Shown here: piece by piece, positions 1 through 8,716 of the stretch
How positions within the stretch are numbered: position 1 is the stretch's first letter
Layout: every line of letters begins with the position of its first letter
Source: an uncultured Oscillospiraceae bacterium
GTDB lineage: Bacteria; Bacillota; Clostridia; Oscillospirales; Oscillospiraceae
Assembly: GCA_934591635.1 (NCBI GenBank)
Contig: CAKTPI010000003.1
Coordinates: 143,960-207,959 of the forward strand
Direction: 5' to 3'
Length of the DNA: 64,000 nt
The notes under the pieces: model-generated
What the model was told of the DNA's origin: nothing
Database searches by the model: none
What the model saw: the letters and a program-made list of their open reading frames with translations, nothing else
Translations under genes and position numbers: made by a program

Positions 1-505
1 CCATCTGACGAACAACTGCCCCCAACGCCGGGCCATAGTGGTCGCGGAACCAAACCAGATCGGTCTCAATGGCATCATTGTAGTAACCCCAGCGAAGAAC
101 ATTCTGCTTATTGCCAGGATGCAGCGCACAGAAGCCCCGCCCCCCGTACACTTTATCCTCTACCACGCATACAGGCATGGAGGCAGAGGTTGCCATTGCC
201 GCACCGCAGGCAGCATTGTAATCCTGTGCGGCATCCACCTTAATTTTTCCGCTCAAAACCAGCTTCCAAGCACTGTCCAAATCAGGAGCCCGTCTCTCAT
301 GTACCAACGCGCCACAGATGGCAGTGCGGACAGGAGCTGGGATGTTTTCTACCGCGATGGGAGGTCCAGCAATCAGAATGGTATCTGGATTCATATCTGG
401 GATAACCTCTCCGGCAGGACGGACATCTACCCAAGTGGGGCGGCCTTTGGTCAGAACCTCTGCGGCCTTAGCATTTGCCAGTTCAATTCGTTCGCGTACA
501 TCCAT
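1..505 (-). CDS. DUF1116 protein, AllG/YlbE-like (3' end outside window)
   Basis: The visible 168 residues are the N-terminal part of a DUF1116 protein; the rest lies beyond the left edge. The segment has the family-typical VDVRPAGEVIPDM and ILIAGPPI stretches near residues 27-50. ATG at 505 is chosen because GGAGG sits 8 bases upstream. In E. coli the relative YlbE (AllG) is a subunit of oxamate carbamoyltransferase together with FdrA (AllF) and AllH, so a carbamoyl-transfer role is possible here, but that is inference from the family. It follows the GHL6 gene by 45 bases on the same strand and probably shares its transcript. FdrA or AllH homologues would be expected just outside the window. 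Family call fairly sure, function not. Confidence 0.75.
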   Translation of the reverse strand, partial: MDVRERIELANAKAAEVLTKGRPTWVDVRPAGEVIPDMNPDTILIAGPPIAVENIPAPVRTAICGALVHERRAPDLDSAWKLVLSGKIKVDAAQDYNAACGAAMATSASMPVCVVEDKVYGGRGFCALHPGNKQNVLRWGYYNDAIETDLVWFRDHYGPALGAVVRQM

Positions 506-550
506 AAGAAATTCCTCCATCTTTTATATTTTTTATTTGCGGCCCATGAT

Positions 551-2542
551 TTATTTAAAAGTAATTTTATAACCGGAGTAGATCTCCGGGCAACGGAGCA
601 TCATAGTGTTCGAATTTGAGAAATCCTGCATTTCCAGGCCATCTTGTGTCAGCCGCTCAACCCTTGCAATTACCCGTCCCGGAAAGTTGGCATGGATATT
701 TTCCAGCGGGAGAGGTCTAACCATGGTCTTTCCGTTGTATCCACTAAGATTGATAATTTGCAGCAGGCAAGTCTTTTCATCTACCAAGCGGTAGATTATT
801 TCCGCGCAGCTGGGAGCATCTGTGATAAAAGGACGCTGAAGGGACCGGATATTATTCAGCAAATCGATAAAGATATACTTGAAGTCTTCATAGCCCTGCG
901 TATCATACAGGGTGCCAATCTGCCAAGGCAAATAAATATTCTTTTTTCCCTTCACCGCCGCCATAGAGTCACCGGTTCGCTTGTGTCCAAAGGCGCGCTC
1001 CGGCGGACCATAGGGAGCATAGCCGATCAGCGGCAGAAACCCCTGGGCATCTTCCAAGGTAATTCGATTGGCAATTTTGTCCAGGTAAACCCAGTCCCGC
1101 AGGGGAAATGATCTGAAGATTTCTTTGGGTTCTGTTGCCACATAAGTACTGCGGATGGGCATAATCTGTCCGACCAGTTGAATGCCAAACAACTCCTGGA
1201 GCAGCGCCGGATCCTCCTGGAAAGTACATCCGGTGGCAACAACCGTTGCCGTTGTCTTTAGCAGCCTTTGGCGGAATTTTTCCGTGGGACGGCGGGGCAG
1301 ATCCGGCAGAATAATCACATCATACTCATCCAGCTGGTCAGCCACATTGTCAATACCGCTGTAAATTACCGGATCAAACGGGATATGTTCCTCCTTCAGC
1401 ATACTGGCTAGGCCTCGGTATTCCTTGGCATTCCAGCCGGAGGTAACACTGAACTGATAGAAAGGACGAGGCTGCACCAGCAGCACTTTGGCTGCGCTTT
1501 TCAGTTTTGCAAACAGATCCTCATGTGCAGCATGCAGATGGAAGGCACGCTCGACCCCTTGAAAATTTGCACGATCCGGGTAATCCTGGAAGGAGCCAAC
1601 AATACACCAGTCTAAATTGGAGCCGACCGCCATCTCCTGGTATAGACGAGCCTCGTTCAGATATGTAGATACACCCATAAAGCGTACCGGAATATCCACC
1701 GCATTGATGGCCACATTACTGGACACCTTATCCGGAAAGGTATTCCCTACGCTGGCGGCGTCATCGGAGGCGCTATATAACCAAAAACGTCCTACATCAT
1801 CCAGACTGGAATGGGCCTCATTGCGAACAATGTCAATGCCCTCATCGCTGTAGGTGCTCAGTGCCACTTCCGGATTGATTTGCTTGATTGTACGTCGAAT
1901 CTTTGCGAGGAGATCACTGACCGTATAGGTTTTGAAAGCTTCATACTTGCGAAATACAGGATCGTCTGGCTGCTCCTGAGTTGGCAAAGTCAAGCCACCG
2001 GACCACTCCCGAAAGCGCCGCTTGCAATTGTCACACTGACAAATGCCAACATATTCATTGTTGTAGTCGAAGGTAGCATAACCGGGGATATTGAAAAAAA
2101 CGCCGTCAATTGTGTAATTGTGAAGAATCTCACTGACAATCTCTACCATGCGGTTTTGTTGGTAATCTCCGTTGACGCAGACCGATGCGCAATCTTCAAA
2201 CATCACCGGCTGGCCATCGATGGTGCGGGAAAACCACTCCGGATTTGTTTCCAGATATTTTTTATTTGCCTTACTGATGTCGAAGCGGGCAATTACACGA
2301 ATGCCATTTGCGTGGCACTTTTCGACAATCTCACCGAATTTGTCCCCCACAAGATAAGGCGTGGGGATCTGGCAGGACAGTTTCGTAGGGGAAAAGGCGC
2401 TGATACCGCCGCAGCCCACTTGGACTACATTGGCCCCCAGTTCCTTGAGCATTGTTACCTCATAGTCCACATCCATTGCGCCGTCAATATCCCGCAGATT
2501 ATTCTGCACCTGCCGGAACGGCTTGTCTTTCCACCAGAACAT
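551..2542 (-). CDS. GHL6-type putative glycoside hydrolase (paralogue A)
   Basis: This 663-residue protein looks like the hypothetical glycoside hydrolase 6 family: an N-terminal TIM-barrel-like half with GIRVIARFD (about 80-88), NPEWF (100-104), DGVFFN (146-151) and a CQCDNC cysteine cluster (168-173), then a glutamine-amidotransferase-like half like the trimerisation domain of GH42 beta-galactosidases (about 370-560). There is no signal peptide, so it should act in the cytoplasm. ATG at 2542 is preferred over an upstream in-frame codon because GAGAGG lies 7 bases ahead of it. It has its own promoter and operator palindromes upstream, and a paralogue at 4719-6746 in the same locus. Substrate unknown; hydrolytic activity is inferred from fold resemblance only. 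Confidence 0.75.
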   Translation of the reverse strand: MFWWKDKPFRQVQNNLRDIDGAMDVDYEVTMLKELGANVVQVGCGGISAFSPTKLSCQIPTPYLVGDKFGEIVEKCHANGIRVIARFDISKANKKYLETNPEWFSRTIDGQPVMFEDCASVCVNGDYQQNRMVEIVSEILHNYTIDGVFFNIPGYATFDYNNEYVGICQCDNCKRRFREWSGGLTLPTQEQPDDPVFRKYEAFKTYTVSDLLAKIRRTIKQINPEVALSTYSDEGIDIVRNEAHSSLDDVGRFWLYSASDDAASVGNTFPDKVSSNVAINAVDIPVRFMGVSTYLNEARLYQEMAVGSNLDWCIVGSFQDYPDRANFQGVERAFHLHAAHEDLFAKLKSAAKVLLVQPRPFYQFSVTSGWNAKEYRGLASMLKEEHIPFDPVIYSGIDNVADQLDEYDVIILPDLPRRPTEKFRQRLLKTTATVVATGCTFQEDPALLQELFGIQLVGQIMPIRSTYVATEPKEIFRSFPLRDWVYLDKIANRITLEDAQGFLPLIGYAPYGPPERAFGHKRTGDSMAAVKGKKNIYLPWQIGTLYDTQGYEDFKYIFIDLLNNIRSLQRPFITDAPSCAEIIYRLVDEKTCLLQIINLSGYNGKTMVRPLPLENIHANFPGRVIARVERLTQDGLEMQDFSNSNTMMLRCPEIYSGYKITFK

Positions 2543-2565
2543 CCATTTTCCTCTCTTTCTTAAAA

Positions 2566-2575
2566 TTGAATACAA
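2566..2575. promoter_or_regulatory. Imperfect operator-like site in the leader of GHL6-A
   Basis: TTGAATACAA differs by one base from the GTATAC-centred palindrome found upstream. It lies between the predicted transcription start and the ribosome site. It may be a weak regulator site or chance. Confidence 0.3.
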
Positions 2576-2621
2576 TTTGAAACAGTCAGTCATCTGAATT
2601 CAATTGATATACGTTATAATC

Positions 2622-2650
2622 ATTATATAAAGATGCTTTACTTTTGTCTA
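2622..2650 (-). promoter_or_regulatory. Sigma-A-like promoter of GHL6-A / DUF1116
   Basis: On the minus strand TAGACA (2645-2650) and TATAAT (2622-2627) are separated by exactly 17 bases. Transcription would start near 2615 and give a leader of about 70 bases before the ATG at 2542. Confidence 0.75.
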
Positions 2651-2670
2651 GTCTGCATCGTACACAAAAA

Positions 2671-2680
2671 TTGTATACAT
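2671..2680. promoter_or_regulatory. Candidate GntR operator, proximal site
   Basis: TTGTATACAT contains the GTATAC core and lies 21 bases upstream of the -35 box. Its centre is 34 bases from that of the perfect palindrome at 2704-2715. FCD-type GntR regulators commonly bind short palindromes of the GT-N-AC kind, so the adjacent gntR gene is the likely partner. Confidence 0.55.
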
Positions 2681-2703
2681 TTTTAGTGATTTTTCACTTG
2701 CGC

Positions 2704-2715
2704 TTTGTATACAAA
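2704..2715. promoter_or_regulatory. Candidate GntR operator, distal site (perfect palindrome)
   Basis: TTTGTATACAAA is a perfect 12-base palindrome between the gntR terminator and the GHL6-A promoter. Nearly the same word, ATTGTATACAAT, lies on the importer promoter at 12398-12409, which links the two transcription units. Confidence 0.6.
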
Positions 2716-2768
2716 CCCCCCCGCTTACGGCACCGCCCAGGTAGGCAGCACAAGCAAGCGGGGGGGAT
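2714..2768 (-). terminator. Stem-loop downstream of gntR
   Basis: An 11-bp stem (2716-2726 with 2756-2766, seven C paired with seven G plus GCTT/AAGC) follows the gntR stop. The T-run after it is short (TTT), so termination may be partial. The stem directly touches the palindrome at 2704-2715. Confidence 0.55.
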
Positions 2769-2791
2769 TGCTTTCAGCCTTTATTCTACTG

Positions 2792-3466
2792 TCATTTTGA
2801 ACGTTTTTGCAGATAAGATTCCAGCTTACTCTGCAGCGAGGCTTGACTCATGTGGAAGTGAATATCTGCCTGCTTGGCAGCCAGCTCCGGATCTCGCAGT
2901 TCCAGCGCTTGCAGTATACCGTTATGTTCCACATAGGAAAATTGGCTGCGCTGCGGCCTGTCCTCAAAAGTTGCAGGCACAACCGCCTGGCGAAGCAGCA
3001 AATTGCTCAAAAATTGTACGACACAGGGATTGCCGGAAATTTGTGCGATCCGAGTATGGAACAGATTGTCCAGTCCTGATTTTTCTTTGGGATCAGATGA
3101 GGTGTGGAAACATTCATTGATCCGGTACAGCTCCTCTACCTCTTCCTGCGTAATCCTTTGGGCAGCCTGCCGAGTACTTAATACTTCCAAAACGGTACGA
3201 GTTTCTGTGATGTTGCTCAGAGTTTCACGGCTCATCTCGGCAATCTGCACACCACAGCGAGGAATGTACTCTACAACGCCGCTGTTTTGGAGCAGGCGAA
3301 GTGCCTCACGAACAGGTGTTCGGCTGACACCAAAAAGTTTACATAGTTCAACCTCGCGGACAGGTGCACCCGGAAGATAAGTTCCCTTGTGGATCAGCTC
3401 CACGATCCCGTCAACCAGCTCCTGTACCGTCATTTTCTTCGATACCTCAGTACTTAACTTTTCCAT
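2792..3466 (-). CDS. GntR-family (FadR/FCD subfamily) transcriptional regulator
   Basis: At 224 residues this has the usual FadR-subfamily length. A winged helix-turn-helix fills about residues 10-80 (LCKLFGVSRTPVREALRLL) and an all-helical FCD effector domain about 90-215. The domain keeps the Asp of LDNLFH and His residues in VEHNGI and DIHFHM that bind metal in this family, suggesting a carboxylate-type effector. It sits inside the locus it probably controls, between the MBL gene and GHL6-A, with its own promoter. Operator candidates are the GTATAC palindromes at 2671, 2704 and 12398. Whether it represses or activates is unknown; the site on the importer -10 box suggests repression there. 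Confidence 0.9.
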   Translation of the reverse strand: MEKLSTEVSKKMTVQELVDGIVELIHKGTYLPGAPVREVELCKLFGVSRTPVREALRLLQNSGVVEYIPRCGVQIAEMSRETLSNITETRTVLEVLSTRQAAQRITQEEVEELYRINECFHTSSDPKEKSGLDNLFHTRIAQISGNPCVVQFLSNLLLRQAVVPATFEDRPQRSQFSYVEHNGILQALELRDPELAAKQADIHFHMSQASLQSKLESYLQKRSK

Positions 3467-3510
3467 ACAAAATCATCTCTAATTGAATAATTAGCCTCAG
3501 TCCTTTCCTG

Positions 3511-3540
3511 AGTTTACCATATTTTTGTTCTCTCTGTCAA
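3511..3540 (-). promoter_or_regulatory. Promoter of gntR
   Basis: TTGACA (3535-3540) and TAAACT (3511-3516) on the minus strand, spacer 18. It lies between the MBL stop and the gntR start, so gntR can be transcribed separately from the upstream operon. Confidence 0.55.
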
Positions 3541-3543
3541 CTG

Positions 3544-4686
3544 TTATCTCCGTACAATCATTGTATTTCCGCATAAAAGGACCTTTACTTGCTTTTTATC
3601 CAGGAGTTCGTCAGAAGGCTTTTCTGTCGTCACGGCTACAGTACCCTCCGGCGCATCAAAAAAGCAGATGCCATCCTCGATTGCTAACTCTGGAATTTGA
3701 TTGCTCCAGGAATAAAACAGTGCCAGGTGGATATCATCACCTGCCGCCTTCTGATGTTCCAATGCCCCCGCAGGCATCAGATAAGCAGCATTTTTCAGTG
3801 TTTCCACATCCAGCCGGTGTTTCGCCTTCCCGTCAAGGCAGAGCACATGGGTAATATCCGCCGGATCCAATCCGGTTCGGTCATACAAAGCTTGACGCAG
3901 GATATGTCCGGGCAAACTGGGGTTGATCAGCACATTGCAGTTTCCAACACGCACCAGCGCCACAGACTCCTCTTGGCAACTGCCTAAGTTCAGGCGATAC
4001 CACCAGCAGCTGTGCCGCGACCCGGCGAATTTGCTTCGGCCCTCGGTCAGGAAAACATCCCCGTGACCAGGCACCACAATATCAGCATCCTGGGCGGCAC
4101 GCAGAATGGAAATATGAGTTTTTTCTGCACTAGTGTTGAACCAGTACCCCTCTCCTGCGCAAAAATACTCCTCGCCCATAATGGTGTCCCCTGCCAACAG
4201 CACCCTACCCTCTGATGCAGCAAGCATCAGGCCAGTATTGCCATCCGTATGACCAGGTAACGGGTACAACGTTACGCCCGGAGCCAGCTGCTCCGGTGCG
4301 GGCAGAAAGTCCTCCAGCCCCACCACAAAAGCGGGTACCCCTCTGCCCTGCCTCACCTCCTCGATGGCTGCCTGGGCATCCTGCAAGGAGGCAGCGGACA
4401 TATATTGCTTTGCATTGGGGTATTTGTCCGCGTCCACGCGGTGATCGCCGTGGTAATGGGTGGCATAGACAATGTGAATATCCTCCCTGCCCAATCCGGC
4501 GTGCAGCTGCAGCAAAGCTTCGGTCTGCTCTACCGGCAGGGTTGGATCTACCAAGATATTGATGTCATCTGTCTGCACCAGGGTTGTGGTTGCAACGACA
4601 GAATGATACTGGGCGGCATCGCTTTCTCCCCAGAATTTATTACGGGACAGGTGCCCAAGCGTTAAGGTTTTCCATTGTAATGACAT
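3544..4686 (-). CDS. Two-domain metallo-beta-lactamase-fold protein with a degenerate second domain
   Basis: The 380-residue protein begins with an MBL-fold hydrolase domain: THYHGDH (76-82), GHT (145-147), GDT (166-168) and PGHGD (206-210) supply the usual metal ligands. Residues 242-380 repeat the first domain (ILVDPTLP at 44-51 against VLINPSLP at 252-259), but the HxHxDH signature has become LDGKAKH (284-290) and GDT has become GNT, so the copy cannot bind metal in the usual way. ATG at 4686 is used because GGAG lies 8 bases ahead; an in-frame GTG at 4695 has no spaced ribosome site. It lies in the operon between the two GHL6 genes. The substrate could be a lactone or ester, but nothing in the sequence says so. 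Confidence 0.85.
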   Translation of the reverse strand: MSLQWKTLTLGHLSRNKFWGESDAAQYHSVVATTTLVQTDDINILVDPTLPVEQTEALLQLHAGLGREDIHIVYATHYHGDHRVDADKYPNAKQYMSAASLQDAQAAIEEVRQGRGVPAFVVGLEDFLPAPEQLAPGVTLYPLPGHTDGNTGLMLAASEGRVLLAGDTIMGEEYFCAGEGYWFNTSAEKTHISILRAAQDADIVVPGHGDVFLTEGRSKFAGSRHSCWWYRLNLGSCQEESVALVRVGNCNVLINPSLPGHILRQALYDRTGLDPADITHVLCLDGKAKHRLDVETLKNAAYLMPAGALEHQKAAGDDIHLALFYSWSNQIPELAIEDGICFFDAPEGTVAVTTEKPSDELLDKKQVKVLLCGNTMIVRR

Positions 4687-4718
4687 TTTCGTCACTCCAT
4701 TTTTTACAATTCAAGAGC

Positions 4719-6746
4719 TCATTCCAGTCTAATTGCCTCGAAAAGCTCCAATTTTTCAACATGCAGCTTCAAGCGGCCATTCTCACAGACGAAAGGCACC
4801 GTTTTTTCTCCGGTCATGCTATAGGCAGCTTTCGGCGCTTCCTTCTCCCAAGGCAGCTCCAGATCCAGATCAAACAGCGGAACCGGTGGAAAATAGGACT
4901 TCAAGCTGTACCCGGTATAGTTGATCAAGTGGACATAGTCTACACTCCCGTCCCGGCGGCGGGTGTGCTCCACCTCTACCACCTCCGGTAGATTACCGGT
5001 CACGCGTTCAACTTCCAGTACATGCTCCATTAAATCCGCCATAAAATTGCCCATATGGGGGAATCCATAAAAATAGTAATCCGCACCCGGTTTCCAGGGC
5101 ACATACACACCTCGACCGGAGCCAAAGGAATTTACGGTGAAGGCAGGATAATCCGTCACATTGGTCGGATAGGCATCCTCCGGCGGAGAATGGCGATGGG
5201 GCGGGATAAAGCGCATATAGTGCTTCACACCGCTCTGATATTCCGCATAGCAGTAGACATCGTGCAGATAAATCCAATCCGTCTGCGCAAACCGAGGAAA
5301 CAAAGGCTTACTGTCACCAATGTCAAAATAAGCGGAGATATAATCTCTGCCGATGTACCCCAGCTTCTCTACGCCAACACTGCGCAACCCGATGTTTTGC
5401 CGCTTTCTGTGATTTTCATCCCACAGTGCGGTTTCACCGGTAGCAATCACAGTACCGCCTTTTTCTGCAAAGGCATCCAGTTTAGCTGCCGCTGCATCGC
5501 TGATGTTCTGGACATCCGCAAGGATAATGGTGTTGTACTTTTCCAGAGAAACCTTCTCCACTGCGTCCATTCGAATGCAGTCAAACAGATAGTGCTGCTG
5601 GGTCAGCAGGTGATACCAACCACAGTACTCCGCAGGAAAAACGAGCTCACTCTTGCGCCAGAAGCTTTCCTGCGGGGTAATCAAAGCAATGTGTGCATCA
5701 GAGAAATTTGTATGATAGTCCTCTTCGTGAGCCTCATGATAGCGGAACATCTTTTTCAGCGGCGCATAACCGGATTTGTCCGGATGGTTATCTAGCCGAC
5801 CTACCTGATAAAAATCAGCGAAGCCACCGTTGGCCAGCATCTGTGCAAGGCGCAGCTCCTGCTCGTGGGGAGAGACCGCTGCATGGCGATACCACATATC
5901 AATAAAATCTACACTGGTGACAGAGGAAACCATCTCCGGGCTGGAATAGCGCTCCAATTTGAGCAATTCTGAGCCCTTGTACATATAATTATTTTTATCT
6001 GCTGCATCAAAGAAGGTACCAACTTCTCCACGAAGCATATCGATGGAGAAAAAGAGCAGCTCCGGCTTTTCCTCAGCAATCACCTGCTTGATGTTCTTTT
6101 GATACTCGCCCAGAGTAATGTTCTGGAAATTCTTATACTGCTGATATACCGGGTCATCCGGATCGTCTGCCTTTGGCAGATCCTGGCCGAACATATCATG
6201 AAACCGCTTCCGGCAGTTTTCACACTGGCAAATGCCCTGGTATCCTTTTGTATAATCCAGTGCAACGGAATAGCCGCCCATATTCAGGAAAATGCCGTCC
6301 GGATCCACATCCCGGATAATTTCTCGAATGATGTCCATGGCCACTTTTTGCTGGTAGTCACTGTTGAAGCACATGTGAATCAAGCCATGATAATCGATGA
6401 TCTCCCCATTGGGGCTGACATAAGCCCACTCCGGATGCTGCTCATATAGAGGCTTGCGCACCTTGGAAAAATCTACCCGGCTGATGACCCGAATACCCGC
6501 ATCCTTGCACGCTTTGATCACCGTTTTCAGGCTGTCGCCGGTGAGAAAACGATTGCGGGTGTGGAATGGAATTTGGGATTCGTAGCTGGCGACTATACCA
6601 CCAGTATTGATAATCACCGTGTTTGCATGAAAGTCCTGCAATTCCCGGACATACCGAGCTGCATCCATATCCGCCATGTCAATTTCCCGCAGATTGGTTT
6701 GAACAATTCTCCACGCCCGGTCCTTCCACCAAAACTGTTCGCTCAT
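4719..6746 (-). CDS. GHL6-type putative glycoside hydrolase (paralogue B)
   Basis: This 675-residue paralogue of the protein at 551-2542 shares the same landmarks in order: a WWKDRAW start like WWKDKPF, GIRVISRVDF (84-93), HPEW (104-107), DGIFLN (150-155), the CQCENC cluster (173-178), a central barrel and a C-terminal amidotransferase-like half. It has no signal peptide. The ATG at 6746 has AAGGGA 6 bases upstream. It is 30 bases downstream of the ATPase gene oppF and 32 bases upstream of the MBL gene, so it is cotranscribed with the importer; the imported compound is therefore its likely substrate (inference). Two diverged copies in one locus suggest different linkages or successive steps. 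Confidence 0.75.
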   Translation of the reverse strand: MSEQFWWKDRAWRIVQTNLREIDMADMDAARYVRELQDFHANTVIINTGGIVASYESQIPFHTRNRFLTGDSLKTVIKACKDAGIRVISRVDFSKVRKPLYEQHPEWAYVSPNGEIIDYHGLIHMCFNSDYQQKVAMDIIREIIRDVDPDGIFLNMGGYSVALDYTKGYQGICQCENCRKRFHDMFGQDLPKADDPDDPVYQQYKNFQNITLGEYQKNIKQVIAEEKPELLFFSIDMLRGEVGTFFDAADKNNYMYKGSELLKLERYSSPEMVSSVTSVDFIDMWYRHAAVSPHEQELRLAQMLANGGFADFYQVGRLDNHPDKSGYAPLKKMFRYHEAHEEDYHTNFSDAHIALITPQESFWRKSELVFPAEYCGWYHLLTQQHYLFDCIRMDAVEKVSLEKYNTIILADVQNISDAAAAKLDAFAEKGGTVIATGETALWDENHRKRQNIGLRSVGVEKLGYIGRDYISAYFDIGDSKPLFPRFAQTDWIYLHDVYCYAEYQSGVKHYMRFIPPHRHSPPEDAYPTNVTDYPAFTVNSFGSGRGVYVPWKPGADYYFYGFPHMGNFMADLMEHVLEVERVTGNLPEVVEVEHTRRRDGSVDYVHLINYTGYSLKSYFPPVPLFDLDLELPWEKEAPKAAYSMTGEKTVPFVCENGRLKLHVEKLELFEAIRLE

Positions 6747-6776
6747 ATTTTTTCCCTTTCTCTGCAATGACAGCGG

Positions 6777-7730
6777 TCACTTGCAGCATTCATGGCATGC
6801 CACGAAGTGGTTTGGAGCAATCTCCCGCAGCACCTGAGGTTCCTTGCATTTTTCTGAAGCATAGGGGCAGCGGTTCGCAAAGCGGCAGCCCGGAGCTGGG
6901 TCGATGGGATTGGAAACCTCACCCGTGAGCAAGTGCCGCTCCCGATTCCGTTTGCTCAGATCCACCGTAGGAATGGCATTCAGCAATCCGACAGTATAGG
7001 GATGAACGTGGTGCTTAAAAAGCTCCTCTCGTGGAGCATACTCCACCACTTGCCCCATGTACATTACCATAATGTCGTGACTGATGTGGCGAACCACACA
7101 CAAATCATGCGTAATGAACATATAAGCAATTTTCCTGGACTGCTGCAAATCCATCAGCAGATTCAAAATCTGTGCCTGAATCGACACATCCAAAGCAGAC
7201 ACAGGCTCATCGCAAACAATAAATTCCGGGTCAAGTACCAATGCACGAGCTAAGCCCACTCTCTGGCGCCGGCCGCCATCCAATTCATGAGGGTAAGTAT
7301 TGAAATAGCGGTCCGGTAAACCACACAGCTCCATGGTTTCCGCTACCTTTTCCAGCCGCTCATTTTTGTCTGTAATCAGCTTAGAGACCTTCAAGGGATC
7401 CAAAATGGTCTCTCCCACCGAAAAATGTGGATTAATCGAGGAATAAGGATCCTGAAAAATCATCTGCATCTGCTTCTGTACTGCACTGAAATCTTTTTGC
7501 CCCATGGCCGCAATGTCCTGCCCACGGTACAGTACCTTGCCATCAGTGGGCTGATAAAGCCGAATCAGCGTACGGCCCAGGGTAGATTTGCCGCAGCCGG
7601 ATTCGCCCACTACACCAATGGTTTGTCCTGCCTTGATTTTAAAGGAAACATCATCCACCGCATGAACCACGCCTGCATTTGTGGGGAAATACTTTTTGAG
7701 GTTTACCGCCTCAATTAACGTCTCGCTCAT
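6777..7730 (-). CDS. Oligopeptide/dipeptide ABC transporter ATPase, OppF/DppF type
   Basis: ATP-hydrolysing subunit of a type I importer. It has Walker [10 protein letters not shown] (about 42-50), the signature as LDGGRRQR, Walker B FIVCDEP, and the C-terminal oligopeptide-importer tail with the cysteines of [14 protein letters not shown]. At 317 residues it is full length. Its start overlaps the stop of the oppD-like gene by 4 bases (ATGA), indicating translational coupling. Annotated families of this kind also carry oligosaccharides, so peptides cannot be assumed as cargo when the operon continues into two putative glycosidases. Confidence 0.93.
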   Translation of the reverse strand: MSETLIEAVNLKKYFPTNAGVVHAVDDVSFKIKAGQTIGVVGESGCGKSTLGRTLIRLYQPTDGKVLYRGQDIAAMGQKDFSAVQKQMQMIFQDPYSSINPHFSVGETILDPLKVSKLITDKNERLEKVAETMELCGLPDRYFNTYPHELDGGRRQRVGLARALVLDPEFIVCDEPVSALDVSIQAQILNLLMDLQQSRKIAYMFITHDLCVVRHISHDIMVMYMGQVVEYAPREELFKHHVHPYTVGLLNAIPTVDLSKRNRERHLLTGEVSNPIDPAPGCRFANRCPYASEKCKEPQVLREIAPNHFVACHECCK

Positions 7731-8707
7731 TTGCTCACCTCATTTTCGAAGAGATGGCACTTGATATAGTGCCCATCCTCCACAGTGTGGATGGCCGGCT
7801 TTTCCTGCTTGCAGCGCGGGGTGCATTTGGTGCAGCGTTCAGCAAAGGGGCATCCGGTTGGAACCGTTCGCATATCCAGCACGAAGCCCGGAATCGGTGT
7901 CAGTCGTTCCACATCGCTGGTCAAATCCGGGATGCAGTTAAACAGACTGTCTGTATACGGGTGATTGGCCTTTCGGGTAAAAATTTGCTCCACGGAGCCT
8001 CGTTCAATCACCTCACCGCCGTATACAACGGCCACATTCTCGCAGAATTCCGCTACAATACCCAAATCATGGGTAATAAAAATCATGGAAGTTCCCAGTT
8101 TCTCCTGCAAATTCTTCATCAGGGTCAAAATCTGAGCCTGAATGGTTACATCTAAGGCTGTGGTAGGCTCGTCAGCCAACAGCAGGTTAGGCTCAGACAC
8201 CAATGCCATTGCAATCACCACCCGCTGCTTCATGCCGCCGGAGAACTGGTGGGGGAACTGCTTGCTGCGCTCCGGAGGAATGCCCACCAATGTCAGAAGC
8301 TCTGCCACCCGCTCGTCCCGTTGCTGCTTGGTCATATCGGGATTGTGAATTTTCAGGACCTCACTGATCTGATCTCCCACCGTCATCACAGGGTTCAGGC
8401 TGGTCATGGGATCCTGGAAAATCATGGAGATTTCCGCGCCCCGCAGGCCACGCAGCTGCCGCTTGGACATCTTCAGTACGTCCTTGCCGTTATACGTGAT
8501 GCTGCCGCCGGTAATCTCTGCCACATGGTCAGGCAGCAGCTGCATAATGCTTAGTGCCATGGTAGTCTTTCCTGCACCGGTTTCACCCACCACGCCCAGG
8601 ATTTCCCCTTTGTTTAACTCCAGAGAAAAATTATTCAGTGCATAAACAACTGCCTCATCGGTATTGTATTGAACCCGAAGGTTCTTAATTTCCAGCAATT
8701 TCTCCAT
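7727..8707 (-). CDS. Oligopeptide/dipeptide ABC transporter ATPase, OppD/DppD type
   Basis: The 326-residue partner ATPase has Walker A GETGAGKTT (about 39-47), the signature FSGGMKQR, Walker B LLLADEP and a C-terminal cysteine motif (CPFAERCTKCTPRC) of the oligopeptide importer family. It lies 9 bases after the permease gene at 8717 and overlaps the next ATPase gene by 4 bases, a normal opp/dpp operon arrangement. Confidence 0.93.
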   Translation of the reverse strand: MEKLLEIKNLRVQYNTDEAVVYALNNFSLELNKGEILGVVGETGAGKTTMALSIMQLLPDHVAEITGGSITYNGKDVLKMSKRQLRGLRGAEISMIFQDPMTSLNPVMTVGDQISEVLKIHNPDMTKQQRDERVAELLTLVGIPPERSKQFPHQFSGGMKQRVVIAMALVSEPNLLLADEPTTALDVTIQAQILTLMKNLQEKLGTSMIFITHDLGIVAEFCENVAVVYGGEVIERGSVEQIFTRKANHPYTDSLFNCIPDLTSDVERLTPIPGFVLDMRTVPTGCPFAERCTKCTPRCKQEKPAIHTVEDGHYIKCHLFENEVSK

Positions 8708-8716
8708 GTCGGCACC

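Noticed and set aside
1811..2563. A 250-codon plus-strand ORF opposite GHL6-A
   Set aside because: It is a shadow of the minus-strand gene, which shows family motifs and a ribosome site.
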